A DNA stretch of 19,356 bases from Spirogloea muscicola (lineage: Eukaryota > Streptophyta > Zygnematophyceae > Spirogloeales > Spirogloeaceae): contig WELB01000009.1 of NCBI GenBank assembly GCA_009602725.1, positions 850,641 through 869,996 on the forward strand, read 5' to 3'. A program made the position numbers and the translations under genes. The notes under the pieces were generated by a model. It was not told where the DNA came from. It saw only the letters and a list, made by a program, of their open reading frames with translations, and did no database searches. Below are positions 11,501 to 19,098 of this stretch, piece by piece; positions within the stretch are counted from its first letter, which is position 1, and every line of letters begins with the position of its first letter.

Positions 11501-12550
11501 ACTTAGACAAAGGCCTCTGACTGACTAGATCCTAAATTGAAGTGCTGCAGGCCCGGAGGCCCACCTTTGTGACACACAGGGCTGTGCGTTCGCCCCTGCG
11601 CTCCAGCAGAGCATTGGTAGCAACCGTGGTTCCTGAGGCAGGTGAACGTGCAAGGTAGAGCTACTGCTGTTCAGATGAGGCGCTTATTTTCAGTAAGGAG
11701 GTAAGACTCAACTCGTTATGAATACCTGGACTTCAAGCAATGAGAAAGAAAGCTTCAAGCTACTGCATTTGTCATGCGGACTCACTTGTTGCTTAGGAGT
11801 AGGAAGTGAAAGGAGGGAGAGTGCAAGGCATTTGGTAATGGCACAAAGATAAGTAACAGGAACACATACTACATTCCTGGAGAACCACTTCAAATGGCAG
11901 CTAGTGAAGGAGAAGACATACCCATGCGGATCCACTCAATCCTGGCAGTGGGAAGCTTGCAGTCACGAGGAATTGTTTCTCCAGTCTCCTGCATATATAT
12001 ACAGTGTCAAGCCAGACTCAGCTGCCTCTTAACTCTTATGTCACACTTATTAGATAAGTACGATATAAGATTGCAGTGACTTCGGGTTCTGAGTTAGCTG
12101 ATCCAAGCCAAAATATGTCGCGAGTGTGTACCTCTTCAAGGATTCTCCGTATCCCCTCCAGAGGTGCATCGCGATAAGCAGGATCAACTGACAGCAGCTT
12201 CAGGGCTCTCCACCCTGGCTTGCCGGGTACCTGTAGGCACGCGGCTCACTAAGCTCACTCAATCTACAAACCGTGTGCGAGCTGACGAGGCTATCTTCAC
12301 GTTGCCAAACCAAACCTGGCACGTCATTGCTAGACAAGCGCCGAGACTCAGAATGGCCCGAGCTGATCACCGTCACAGCAGTGACTGCTGACCACTTGAT
12401 CGAGCACCAGCTGAGAAGGTCCCGCTGGAGAAGTGCCCGGAGGATAGCCTCGCAGCTCGGGCAGCTCCTGGAGCCGCTCACCTCGGCGTAGATGTCGGTG
12501 AAGGTCCCGCCGCGGTCGATGCAGAACCGGAACTCGCGGCCGGCGCCCAT
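1222..12550 (-). CDS. OXP1: 5-oxoprolinase (ATP-hydrolysing), complete gene, 37 exons
   Basis: Cytosolic enzyme that opens 5-oxo-L-proline to L-glutamate with ATP hydrolysis, recycling 5-oxoproline from glutathione turnover and from free glutamate or glutamine cyclisation. Joining 37 minus-strand exons, each bounded by GT/GC and AG with matching phases, gives 3,861 bases: 1,286 residues plus TGA. This is the usual length of eukaryotic 5-oxoprolinases, which fuse hydantoinase A and B halves. Key motifs are DRGGTFTD (12-19), [13 protein letters not shown] (78-90), FDMGGTSTD (326-334), [10 protein letters not shown] (499-508), [13 protein letters not shown] (831-843), GHHADIGG (864-871), GGGCGAG (1150-1156) and a C-terminal TPGGGGYG. 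The start ATG at 12550 is chosen because the family begins about ten residues before DRGGTFTD; the frame is open upstream, so a longer product cannot be excluded. No disrupting mutation is seen. Exon coordinates are given in the two half-gene entries. Introns average 207 bases. Confidence 0.95.
6728..6854 (-). repeat. tandem duplication of the OXP1 exon 20 5' boundary
   Basis: Bases 6728-6790 and 6791-6854 are tandem copies of about 63 bases, roughly 80 percent identical. The first copy holds the real 3' splice site and start of exon 20, encoding [11 protein letters not shown]. The second lies in the intron just upstream on the transcript and still reads FELVGRDII. Its splice-site AG at the equivalent position is lost, although a new AG lies six bases further on. 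Use of the second copy would run into an in-frame TGA soon after. Confidence 0.85.
7514..7515 (-). other. GC donor of OXP1 intron 17
   Basis: Exon 17 ends in CAG and the intron starts GCATGT. Phase 0 joining to exon 18 gives SEELSRQ then [14 protein letters not shown] alternative that preserves the frame was not found nearby. Confidence 0.75.
8310..8311 (-). other. GC donor of OXP1 intron 15
   Basis: Exon 15 ends in CAG and the intron starts GCAAGT, which is the textbook GC-AG donor consensus. Joining to exon 16 gives CRPIRQ followed by LTEMKGHET, matching the family. Confidence 0.9.
10889..10890 (-). other. GC donor of OXP1 intron 6
   Basis: Exon 6 ends CAG and the intron starts GCAAGC. 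Phase 0 joining to exon 7 gives LRPALQ followed by [13 protein letters not shown], as expected for the family. No nearby GT keeps the frame. Confidence 0.85.
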
Positions 12551-12622
12551 GCTGCGGCCGTCCCCCCGGCCAAGGCCACCGGCGGAGCCGCCGAATGCGG
12601 CAAGCCGGCGGCGCGAGCTCGC

Positions 12623-12657
<35 letters not shown>

Positions 12658-12769
12658 TGCGATAAAGTGAAGCACAAATTCGGCTGTCAGCTCCTTGTTG
12701 AGGCGGCGGGGGCGGATGACACGTGGCAGCCAGTAGAACGGCGGCTTCCCTGACAGCGGATATGGCCGC
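12478..12769 (-). other. unrecognised coding-like exon upstream of and overlapping OXP1 exon 1
   Basis: On the minus strand a strong 3' splice site (pyrimidine-rich CTTTCTCTTTTGCAG, with AG at 12771-12770) is followed by an open frame. It begins RPYPLSGKPPFYWLPR, continues VIRPRRLNKELTAEFVLHF, then runs into poly-Ala from the GCC tract and an Ala/Pro/Ser-rich tail. The stop is at 12480-12478. This frame differs from that of OXP1 and overlaps OXP1 exon 1. The first 40 residues have a balanced, protein-like composition and mostly G or C at third positions. No start codon or upstream exon is visible, because the retroelement begins only about 110 bases upstream. It could be the last exon of a gene disrupted by that insertion, or part of a spliced OXP1 leader. 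I do not recognise the family. Confidence 0.4.
12624..12657. repeat. (CGG)11 tract upstream of OXP1
   Basis: A 34-base uninterrupted CGG/GGC run lying 74-107 bases upstream of the chosen OXP1 ATG, so probably in its 5' untranslated region or promoter. On the minus strand it is GCC-rich. Depending on the frame it would encode poly-Arg (frame of OXP1), poly-Ala or poly-Pro. Confidence 0.95.
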
Positions 12770-12877
12770 CTGCAAAAGAGAAAGCGGCTGCTGATATGAA
12801 AGAATCGGCTGTGAAATGCCAGCCAGATGCATACAGGTGTTCATGACGGAGCCAAAGGCTAGGCAGACAGGGCGCCC

Positions 12878-14905
12878 TCAATACCCCCGTGTCAGCAGTA
12901 GGAAGTCAGATGAGCTGAGGGGAGGAAGAGCAACCCCGCTGCGCAAGCCAGAGGCTGCTGCAAGGGCGCGACCAGCGCGGCGGTGCAAAGCAAGCGCTTG
13001 GGAGCGCTGCAGGGACATAGACAGTCGCATACGGTAGCAGGACACCAGACCCAAAGGCACCGAGCCACCGGGAAGGGCAGCACCCTGCTCCCGGCGCCGC
13101 TGGTCAGCTTGAGAGGCCAGCAGCGAAAGTAACGAGGACCACCGACCCCCGTAACACCCATGGATGTCCATGGCCAGGGGGTAAAAGGTATCACCCGCCG
13201 GGTGGTCCTTGTACTTGTGCAGCTTCTTCCGTTCGGCTACCTTCACAGCGTAGCCGGTCTCAGAAGTAATGGGGCCCTTCGTCCGGAAGCTGTCGGTGAG
13301 GACAACGTCCATGAGGAGCCGCTTGCCACCTCCCAGGGGGACGCCGACCAGATCGACACGCCTCGTCCGAGGGACCCCATTGCGGAGGAGGATGGGCATC
13401 ACCCCAGTGCTCTCCAACGCCACTTGATATCCCGCCTCCTTGACGATGCCATACATGGCGTCACGTAGGAGGTTGTGGGAGCCCGTGCGCTCACTGCCTT
13501 TGGCACACCTGAGCATGTGGTCACCCATGAGCAATGCATCATGCTCAATAAGCCCACATTCACATTGGGTCACCCCTGCCAAGCACAGGGATGGCAAGCC
13601 AAGACGGCGGCGCATAGCATCGCAAAACAAAGCATTCTCCATCCGCAAGCCCGCATGCAAAGGCAAAGCGCGGAGCCACTCAGACGCTCCCAGAGACGAA
13701 ACAGATAGGAGCCGAGCCTGGCCTCGAGCATCTCCTTGGAGGAGACTCCGGAGATGCTCCAGTGGTTGCTCGTCTGCAGCACGGGTAAACCGCGATTGAG
13801 CCTTGACATCAGAAACGTCAGCCCAGGCAGCAAAACTAACAGGCTCATTTACCAGAGGCGGGTATGCGGCAAAGAGGTCCTGTTGGCATGCTTTGAGAGT
13901 CACTTGGAAAGGCAGACTCCCCTGAACCACGGTACTGATGTGAGGCGCCAACACACGTTGTTGCCCAAGGAGGAATCGTCCAGATATGGACGAAGCCACC
14001 TGGGCCCAGCAGCCAAGGTACGCTGGTCTGCACAAGCGGACCAAGGGGCGACAACCAAGCCCACCGAGACGGATGGGCAGCGTACATTGCACCAGTGCTG
14101 CTGGGGACTGCTCTAGAAGTGGGTGAGCAATCATGTCAGCTAGGCATCGTTGGAGCCTGACATCTATGGATGCATAGACCTCATCCATGGTAACCGAAGG
14201 TGGGACCGTTCTTAAGAGGTAACACGGCCGCTGTGCCACACTCCTGGTCAAAATGGCCACTGCCAACTGAGAGTCCCCGAGGGTGGGGAGCTCTGGCAGG
14301 ACCTGCATATATCCTTGGAGACGAGCAAGGACAGCACCCTCCGAGAAAGACGGGTCCCCTACAGGCACTCCCAAGATCTTCAAACCGCCCTCTGGTGTCT
14401 GACAAGATGTAGGCAACGAGGGAAGGAGGGAAAGAGGGATGCCATTGGGGGACCAGGCAGAGCACTTGGCAGTACTTATCCCAAGCCCGATGAGCCGGAG
14501 CTGGTGCTGAAGCGTGCCAAAAGCTCGCAGCACCTCCTCTGGGGGGCCGAGGAGCGTAGTATCATCCGCGTAACTCGGGAGGAGAACGCCAGGGTGAGCG
14601 CTCGCCGTGTTGCGCAAAGCACGGTGATGCGCCAGAGCAAAGAGAAAACCACCCATGGGATCACCTTGACGTGTCCCCGTCTTTGACTGCAAAACAGCCA
14701 AAGAAGTCCCTGCCCCCCACAACAATGCAGATGGCGAGCCATACATGCAGCGGAAGTGAGGGAGGAGGGTGGGAAAGTACTGCCTTAGCTCCTCGGCGAT
14801 AACCTGCCGATCCACGGAGTTGAAGGCGTTCTGTACGTCCACGCTCAGGGCCAGCCAATGGGGGAGAAGGGAGAGACGAAGGCGCCCGCTGGGCGCATGA
14901 AGCAA
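12878..14905 (-). mobile_element. 5'-truncated non-LTR retrotransposon: reverse transcriptase plus endonuclease-like C-terminus (copy 2)
   Basis: An uninterrupted minus-strand frame of 675 codons. It contains reverse-transcriptase motif A (SVDVQNAFNSVD, residues 21-32), motif B (TGTRQGDP, 76-83), motif C (YADD, 112-115) and a thumb-like RLGGLGC (279-285). A CCHC knuckle follows (C448, C450, H463, C467), then a restriction-like-endonuclease-type region: VDLV with D518, MDVVLTD with D533, then AERKKLHKY. This order is typical of non-LTR elements that carry an endonuclease downstream of the reverse transcriptase. Fingers motifs before motif A are missing, so the 5' end is truncated at about 14905-14920, where GC-rich element sequence gives way to AT-rich DNA. 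The first listed codon is TTG, so this is not a true start. The protein ends LLLTRGY. The lack of stops suggests a fairly recent insertion. I could not identify target-site duplications. Confidence 0.88.
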
Positions 14906-14920
14906 GAGGATGGCATATTT

Positions 14921-15183
14921 TTTACCATTAGTATACTTGAAGTTGAATTCATTTAATCAATATAAGCTACATACAATTTTCAGGCAAAAGCTAGTGCAAA
15001 CAGTGGAGCTACAGAATTGAAGCACTATGCTAAAGTGGCTATGTTAACATTGTGATTAGATCAAACGGCAGAAGCGAGAGGAGACGCTCCGAGTTGGCCC
15101 TCAAATACAGCAAACTTCATGAACCGCTTAGCTCTGCGCCACTCGGCCACTCGGCCAAACCCCGAACCCTGGTGAGACTCCTT
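14921..15183. other. intergenic, AT-rich then repeat-derived; no gene
   Basis: From about 14915 to 15060 the DNA is distinctly AT-rich compared with the adjacent retroelement, marking the element's 5' boundary. No coding exon or RNA gene is recognised. Confidence 0.5.
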
Positions 15184-15252
15184 GACCTTGTCCATCCTTT
15201 TTGGGCTGACCTTGTCACAGCATTGCCTCCATCTCTAAGAGCTTCTTCCTGG
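15184..15252. repeat. dispersed repeat, copy A
   Basis: About 70 bases similar to 611-680, with a shorter match at 18562-18600. The core runs GACCTTGTCCATC, TTTTTGGGCTGACC, TCACAGCATTGCCT, AAGAGCT. All three copies are in the same orientation. Confidence 0.55.
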
Positions 15253-15610
15253 TGAGACCTGGGCGAGTCCCACACGAAGCCGCTTCAGCTCTCAAGGTGG
15301 GGTTGTGGGCCATTCTCTCACAAGCCGGTGAAGGCCTCTGCATGGTGCTCCTCCGGCTGCTGCAACGTAGCCCTCCCCAAACCCCTCCCCCAAGAGCTGC
15401 CAAACTGGCTTGAACGTACTTGTGTGGGTCGCACTGCTTCGGGAGTTGCGCAACCTCAAGGCACAGGACAAGCGCAAACAGCATGAAGCCGTAGCTTTTA
15501 CGGATTCTAGCTGCGCTTGATTTGTGGTTTCAGAGGAGCCTTCCCGCTCGCTTGATCTACTCTCTCTCGATTGGCCACAACAAGAAGATGCCCACTTCAA
15601 CACTGCAGCA
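15253..15610. other. 3' flank of RPN12, nothing else recognised
   Basis: This stretch is immediately downstream of the RPN12 stop on the minus strand and probably contains its 3' untranslated region. I saw no TGTAA or AATAAA signal on the minus strand here. Open frames crossing it have no recognisable motifs and are not supported. Confidence 0.5.
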
Positions 15611-18037
15611 TCATACAATGCGCTCAAGCTCTTGTGCATAACCAAGAGTCTGACTGATGAGCTGCATGGACGGCAGCTCCTTTTGTGGTGCCACGTGCCC
15701 AGCTTGCTGGAAGTACACGCTTCCATTCCGCACCTCCCAATCATGCTGTCCTCCACAGCAGTAGAAGGGTAAAGGATCAGCACATTTGGTCAACCGGCTG
15801 GACAGAAGGAAGGGGGAGTGGCCACGGATCTTGGCATCACATAGAGAGCAGGGAGTAGGATTCAGCTGCATATAAGCTATTGGTCACAAAGCAAGCAAGT
15901 AGTCCAGCAGCTTAGCAGCAACATATCAAACAGCATTCACATCACTTCCTGAACTTCTGCTATCTCTGTAGCAACTTTGGCTTCACCACTTTAAGCTGCA
16001 GCTACTCAGGTTCTAAGAATAGTGCTACTTCGTCTTGTCTTGCCTGGCTACTCACACTACTATTGGAGGAATAAGCAATGCAAGCTCTATGAGGGAGATG
16101 TTGTCATGAGCTGACCTCTGAGGCATACTCCTTAAACTCCGCATCACTAGATATCAATAACAGCTCCCTTGCATTGTCCATTGTGAGGAAGTCATAAGCC
16201 TTCTCCATGCAACCAGCTATCTCATCCCTGAGAAGAGTAAACGTCACCAGCTTATCAAGCTATGCATATCAGGGGCATAAGCCTCCATACGATGCACAGA
16301 GACATAAGGTAAACCTCACAGATTACCTGAGGGATTAATTTTATTATATGTACTGCATTCTGTTGATATAGTTGCATGGAAAAGCCCAACTGAAGCCAGC
16401 AGTACAAACAGAAGTCTCCAAGATTCATGACAAAGGCAAGCTTGCGTGAAACACATACTTCACAGTCTGCATTAGCAGGTCCATGAAGTACACGTAAGTC
16501 TTGTCAGGCACTCGATCCCGTGCAGCCATGACGTGAGTATAGGAGCCTTCCATCAGCGACTGCTCCAGTTCTATGCTGTGCTGCACGCAGTGAAGCACAA
16601 ACAGCAAAGTACAAGAGCTTCACAGGTCAGGATAGCTCCTGGAATTGATGACACTGAATAAAGAGAGGAGCTGATTCTGATGGAGTCAGTCCATCCGCAA
16701 AAACTTCACAACCATGGTATGAAAACCTAAATCAATGGTCAATTGTTGCATACTGCTTATGTGACGGCTTAGTCCCCGGTCAAAGTGGAAGAGCAACTAA
16801 ACTTGAGATTATGCTGGCTTTGTCAACTGGCTCAATAGAGTGAATAATGACCTGTATGCAAGGATTGGCTTGAGCTTCTTCGTCCAGCAATTCCAGCTCC
16901 GTGTGGAACTCGGCTATCCGGTTCTGGACGAGAAGCCGAAGCAGGTTCAACCCCAAGATGGGGTAGGCTTGTGGTGAAGGCGGCAGTATGTCTCTGAGGA
17001 CAAGAAGGGGCTTGTTACCATCACACAAGCCTTGAGCATGCCAGCGTGACTGACATGCCAGAGAGCAAGTGACTGAGACAGACAACCTTCACTGGAAGCA
17101 AAATTCCTCACTTGGTGTCTGTGTAGTATGTTTTTAGCTGCAGGAAGTTGCGCTCGAAGGCGGCCTCGTCCTTGGCCTTGACGCTGAGGATGACCGCATG
17201 CTCAAATACCTCGCCTGCAGCTAGACACAGACATCAGGAGCCGTGTGCCTTGCCCATCCTCCCATTATACGTGAAAGAGGAGCAGAGCAGCTCAGCCAAA
17301 GACCTTGACACAGGCTTACCTTACAAAGCATGCTTCTCCTACTTCCAGCATGTTGCAAGCAACAACCATGTGGCCCGACACTACGTGCTATTCAGGTCAG
17401 TCTTGCGTGCTCTCCATTTCCAGACAAAGCACAAAGTATCTTGGAGATGAAGCAGAAGGAGGCTCACGTGCCAGGAGGAGCTCCTGCTCCGCAGTGGCCG
17501 TCGACTCGAAGAACGGTGGCAGCGACTGGAACTCCGTAAGCTTCAGCTGCAGGAGAGGGCGAAGAGGTGCGGACCCCGAGTGAGCACGGATTTACCAGCA
17601 ACCATTGTCCCCGCTCTCTCAGCTGGCGACCTCGGAGGTCACTGGCCGCCAGGCACAAGTGCGCTTGCAGTAACTGGACCATTACCAGGCTGCCCAAATT
17701 CCTAAACACACTGCTGTTGTGGGCATGGGGTTTGGGGTTTGATCGTCACGAGTCAAGTTGTCACTACTGGCTGATGGCTTTCTGTTTTCAGCGCCCCAGA
17801 AGGCTGCTCCGAGGGTAGCACTGGCGGGGCACCTCGACTTGAACCCTGTTTGTACAATCGGCGGCCCCTTGACACTTATGGCGCCAACGTCAACGACTGT
17901 TTCCAGGGGAAGAGCGCGCAGAAGCCGTTCACCTTGAGCTGCGCCAGCAACCGGCCGGCGGCGGCGAGGTCGTCGGCGGCGGCGGCCGCTCGCAGGCGCT
18001 CCAGCAGCGCCTGCGCGTCCGCCAGGGCCGTCCCCAT
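15611..18037 (-). CDS. RPN12: 26S proteasome lid subunit RPN12 (PSMD8 family), complete gene, 7 exons
   Basis: Non-ATPase subunit of the 19S regulatory particle lid, needed for assembly and function of the 26S proteasome in nucleus and cytosol. Minus-strand exons, in order: 18037-17933, 17546-17468, 17214-17112, 16993-16852, 16580-16459, 16227-16116, 15745-15611. All introns are GT-AG with consistent phases. The total is 798 bases, 265 residues plus TGA, close to plant RPN12 (about 267). Recognisable blocks are LTEFQSLPPFFE (exon 2), EHAVILSVKAKDEAAFERNF (exon 3), GLNLLRLLVQNRIAEFHTEL (exon 4) and YVYFMDLL (exon 5). Exon 6 has AYDFLTMDNARELLL, and the C-terminus is LISQTLGYAQELERIV, where the PCI/CSN8-PSMD8 fold ends. 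The start ATG at 18037 is the one fitting the family's short N-terminus; the first exon is Ala/Leu-rich and GC-rich. It lies head-to-tail upstream of OXP1, separated by the retroelement. Confidence 0.95.
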
Positions 18038-18095
18038 GGCCGGAGCGCGCACCGCGCAACTCCTGTAGGGCCCGAGTCTGGCTCTCTCTCCTTGC

Positions 18096-18129
18096 TGAGC
18101 AGGAGCCCTCCGGCTGGCACTCCTGCTCA
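18096..18129 (-). other. inverted repeat upstream of RPN12 start
   Basis: A perfect 10-base inverted repeat (TGAGCAGGAG at 18096-18105 and CTCCTGCTCA at 18120-18129) around a 14-base spacer, 59-92 bases upstream of the RPN12 ATG. If transcribed it would form a stable hairpin in the 5' leader next to the GGC tract. Function is unknown. Confidence 0.7.
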
Positions 18130-18138
18130 AACGCGGCA

Positions 18139-18140
<2 letters not shown>

Positions 18141-18174
<34 letters not shown>
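18141..18174. repeat. (GGC)11 tract upstream of RPN12
   Basis: A 34-base uninterrupted GGC run, 104-137 bases upstream of the RPN12 ATG. Its position relative to the gene and its length closely match the tract before OXP1. Confidence 0.95.
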
Positions 18175-18175
<1 letters not shown>

Positions 18176-18385
18176 AGATCACGGGGGTTGGCGCCCGCGA
18201 CGGCGCCCCACCTTCGGTCCGATAGGTTGGAGGACGCGTTTGGCGGCACGACACAAGGCCTACCGAGAAACAGCTTCTCCTATGCAAGCCAATGGCCAAG
18301 GTAAGGCACTCAAAGGTAGAACCGGCTGAAAGGAATTTCGTGTATTTGAAACAATCGAAGGCCAGTATGGCCAAGTACAAAGGTA
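18175..18385. other. RPN12 upstream flank, nothing recognised
   Basis: The presumed promoter region of RPN12 on the minus strand. I see no clear TATA element, RNA gene or conserved coding exon. The open frame crossing it on the minus strand owes its length to the GGC tract. Confidence 0.4.
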
Positions 18386-18433
18386 AGAAGGCGTGCGGGG
18401 CGCATGAAATGAAATGGAGGCCAATTCAAGCCG
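18386..18433 (-). pseudogene. short retroelement-derived fragment (copy 4)
   Basis: About 48 bases closely match 19049-19098. On the minus strand both read L.LAS.S.HAPR.PS, and the GCGCATG part also matches the first codons of the intact element (HAPSGRLRLS at 14899-14870). It is therefore probably a piece of the region just before reverse-transcriptase motif A. Confidence 0.6.
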
Positions 18434-18561
18434 ATACATTGTTCAGGCAGAGTCTAGGGCAAACTAAACAGGGCTACATAACACGGAGACCTGACTAGAG
18501 GTTACTGAGCGTTCCCTGGCTGATGGCTTTAGTCCTAGTCCTTCGCACTCCGGCTCCTTCA

Positions 18562-18600
18562 GACCTTGTCCATTGCTTTGGGCTGGCCTTTCCAAGACAC
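18562..18600. repeat. dispersed repeat, copy C (partial)
   Basis: Shares GACCTTGTCCATTGCTTTGG and GCTGGCCTTTC with the repeats at 611-680 and 15184-15252, then diverges. It lies just beyond the stop codon of retroelement copy 3. Confidence 0.5.
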
Positions 18601-18645
18601 CAGTCAATCTGGCCGCGGTGCTAAGGTGCCTAACCAAGGTAACAT

Positions 18646-19098
18646 CAGTACCCACTGGTGAGCACAAACAAATCCGACAAGTAGCTAACTTGGGGAGCTG
18701 GAGCGCCGCCACGAAAGTCAAAGCCGGAGGCCTGACTTAGAGCCCTGCACGTTGATGAAGAGCAAATGCTTGCGAGCGCTGCTAACCAAATGAGAGCCGC
18801 ATATTATGATGTGCAACTAAGAAGAAAGTGCAACTCTTTTTTGGCTGGCTTTGCCAGCCCCTCTCTCTTTATGGGCGAGCCTTCTCTTCTATGGGCGAGC
18901 TTTTTCTCTCGCAACTGAGGCCTGCGGAATGCTGGAGTGGCTCAAGCTGCCCCCCCGACTTCGACGACGCGCATCAACCAGCCAGGCCAGATGCTCGATC
19001 AGGGAGGACCAGTTTACGCCGTAGCCTCCGTGAAGCTGAAAGAGAGAGAGAAGGCGCGCGGGGCGCATGAATTGAAAGGGAGGCCAATTGAAGCTGAA
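18646..19098 (-). pseudogene. internally deleted and decayed retroelement fragment (copy 3)
   Basis: Transcript order on the minus strand: a segment matching the start of the intact element's frame (SIHAPRAPSLSLS, 19098-19040); then directly a C-terminal segment (LHGGYGVNWSSL, VDARRRSRGGSL, HSSIPQASVA, 19037-18911); then an unrelated insertion (18836-18910); then NMRLS and, after an in-frame TAG, QRSQAFALHQRAG. A short frame-shifting loss follows, then RGGAPAPQ and LFVLTSGY with a stop at the family position. The reverse transcriptase, CCHC knuckle and endonuclease core are missing. The fragment is thus an internal-deletion derivative that then decayed. Its C-terminal part is closer to copy 1 than to copy 2. 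Confidence 0.7.
18836..18910. mobile_element. 75-bp hairpin-bearing insertion in retroelement copy 3
   Basis: This block interrupts the conserved reading VA/(C)YRMRLS of copy 3 and is flanked by GCAACT at 18830-18835 and again at 18911-18916, like a 6-base target duplication. A third GCAACT is at 18813-18818. Inside are a perfect inverted repeat, GGCTGGC-TTT-GCCAGCC (18843-18859), and a 20-base tandem duplication (18871-18890 and 18891-18910, each starting ATGGGCGAGC). It may be a small non-autonomous insertion or a complex slippage product. Confidence 0.5.

Larger units (their letters stand above)
5812..12550 (-). other. OXP1: OXP1 exons 1-23: hydantoinase A (ATPase-fold) half
   Basis: Exons, in transcript order: 12550-12482, 12230-12132, 11988-11922, 11632-11565, 11484-11405, 11077-10891, 10786-10712, 10523-10367, 10062-9974, 9757-9683, 9501-9436, 9226-9116, 8905-8771, 8594-8501, 8391-8312, 7989-7887, 7694-7516, 7230-7177, 7042-6957, 6760-6680, 6483-6393, 6233-6159, 5902-5812. 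Together they encode about residues 1-738. This half carries the two acidic Gly/Thr loops typical of the actin/hexokinase-like ATPase fold (DRGGTFTD and DMGGTSTD). It also carries [15 protein letters not shown] (exon 8), SGPAGGVVG (exon 10), [16 protein letters not shown] (exon 12) and [15 protein letters not shown] (exon 17). Introns after exons 6, 15 and 17 start with GC. The least conserved stretches are the charged insert in exon 6 and the end of exon 17. Confidence 0.93.

Noticed and set aside
12200-12844. Single 214-codon open frame containing OXP1 exon 1
   Set aside because: Only 12482-12550 is supported as coding. A clear donor follows residue 23, and the next residues of the family ([14 protein letters not shown]) come from exon 2 at 12230, not from read-through.
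13160-14686. Several plus-strand open frames opposite the retroelement
   Set aside because: Shadows of the 675-codon minus-strand reverse-transcriptase frame.
12840-14930. Target-site duplication around retroelement copy 2
   Set aside because: I compared the AT-rich 5' flank with the sequence below the stop codon and found no convincing matching direct repeat.
1222-18037. OXP1 and RPN12 as a co-regulated pair or operon
   Set aside because: Same strand only. They are about 3 kb apart with a retroelement between them, each gene has its own leader and introns, and there is no known functional link that needs co-expression.
17682-18380. 232-codon minus-strand open frame across the RPN12 start
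   Set aside because: Out of frame with RPN12 and kept open by the GGC tract and high GC content, with no recognisable motif.
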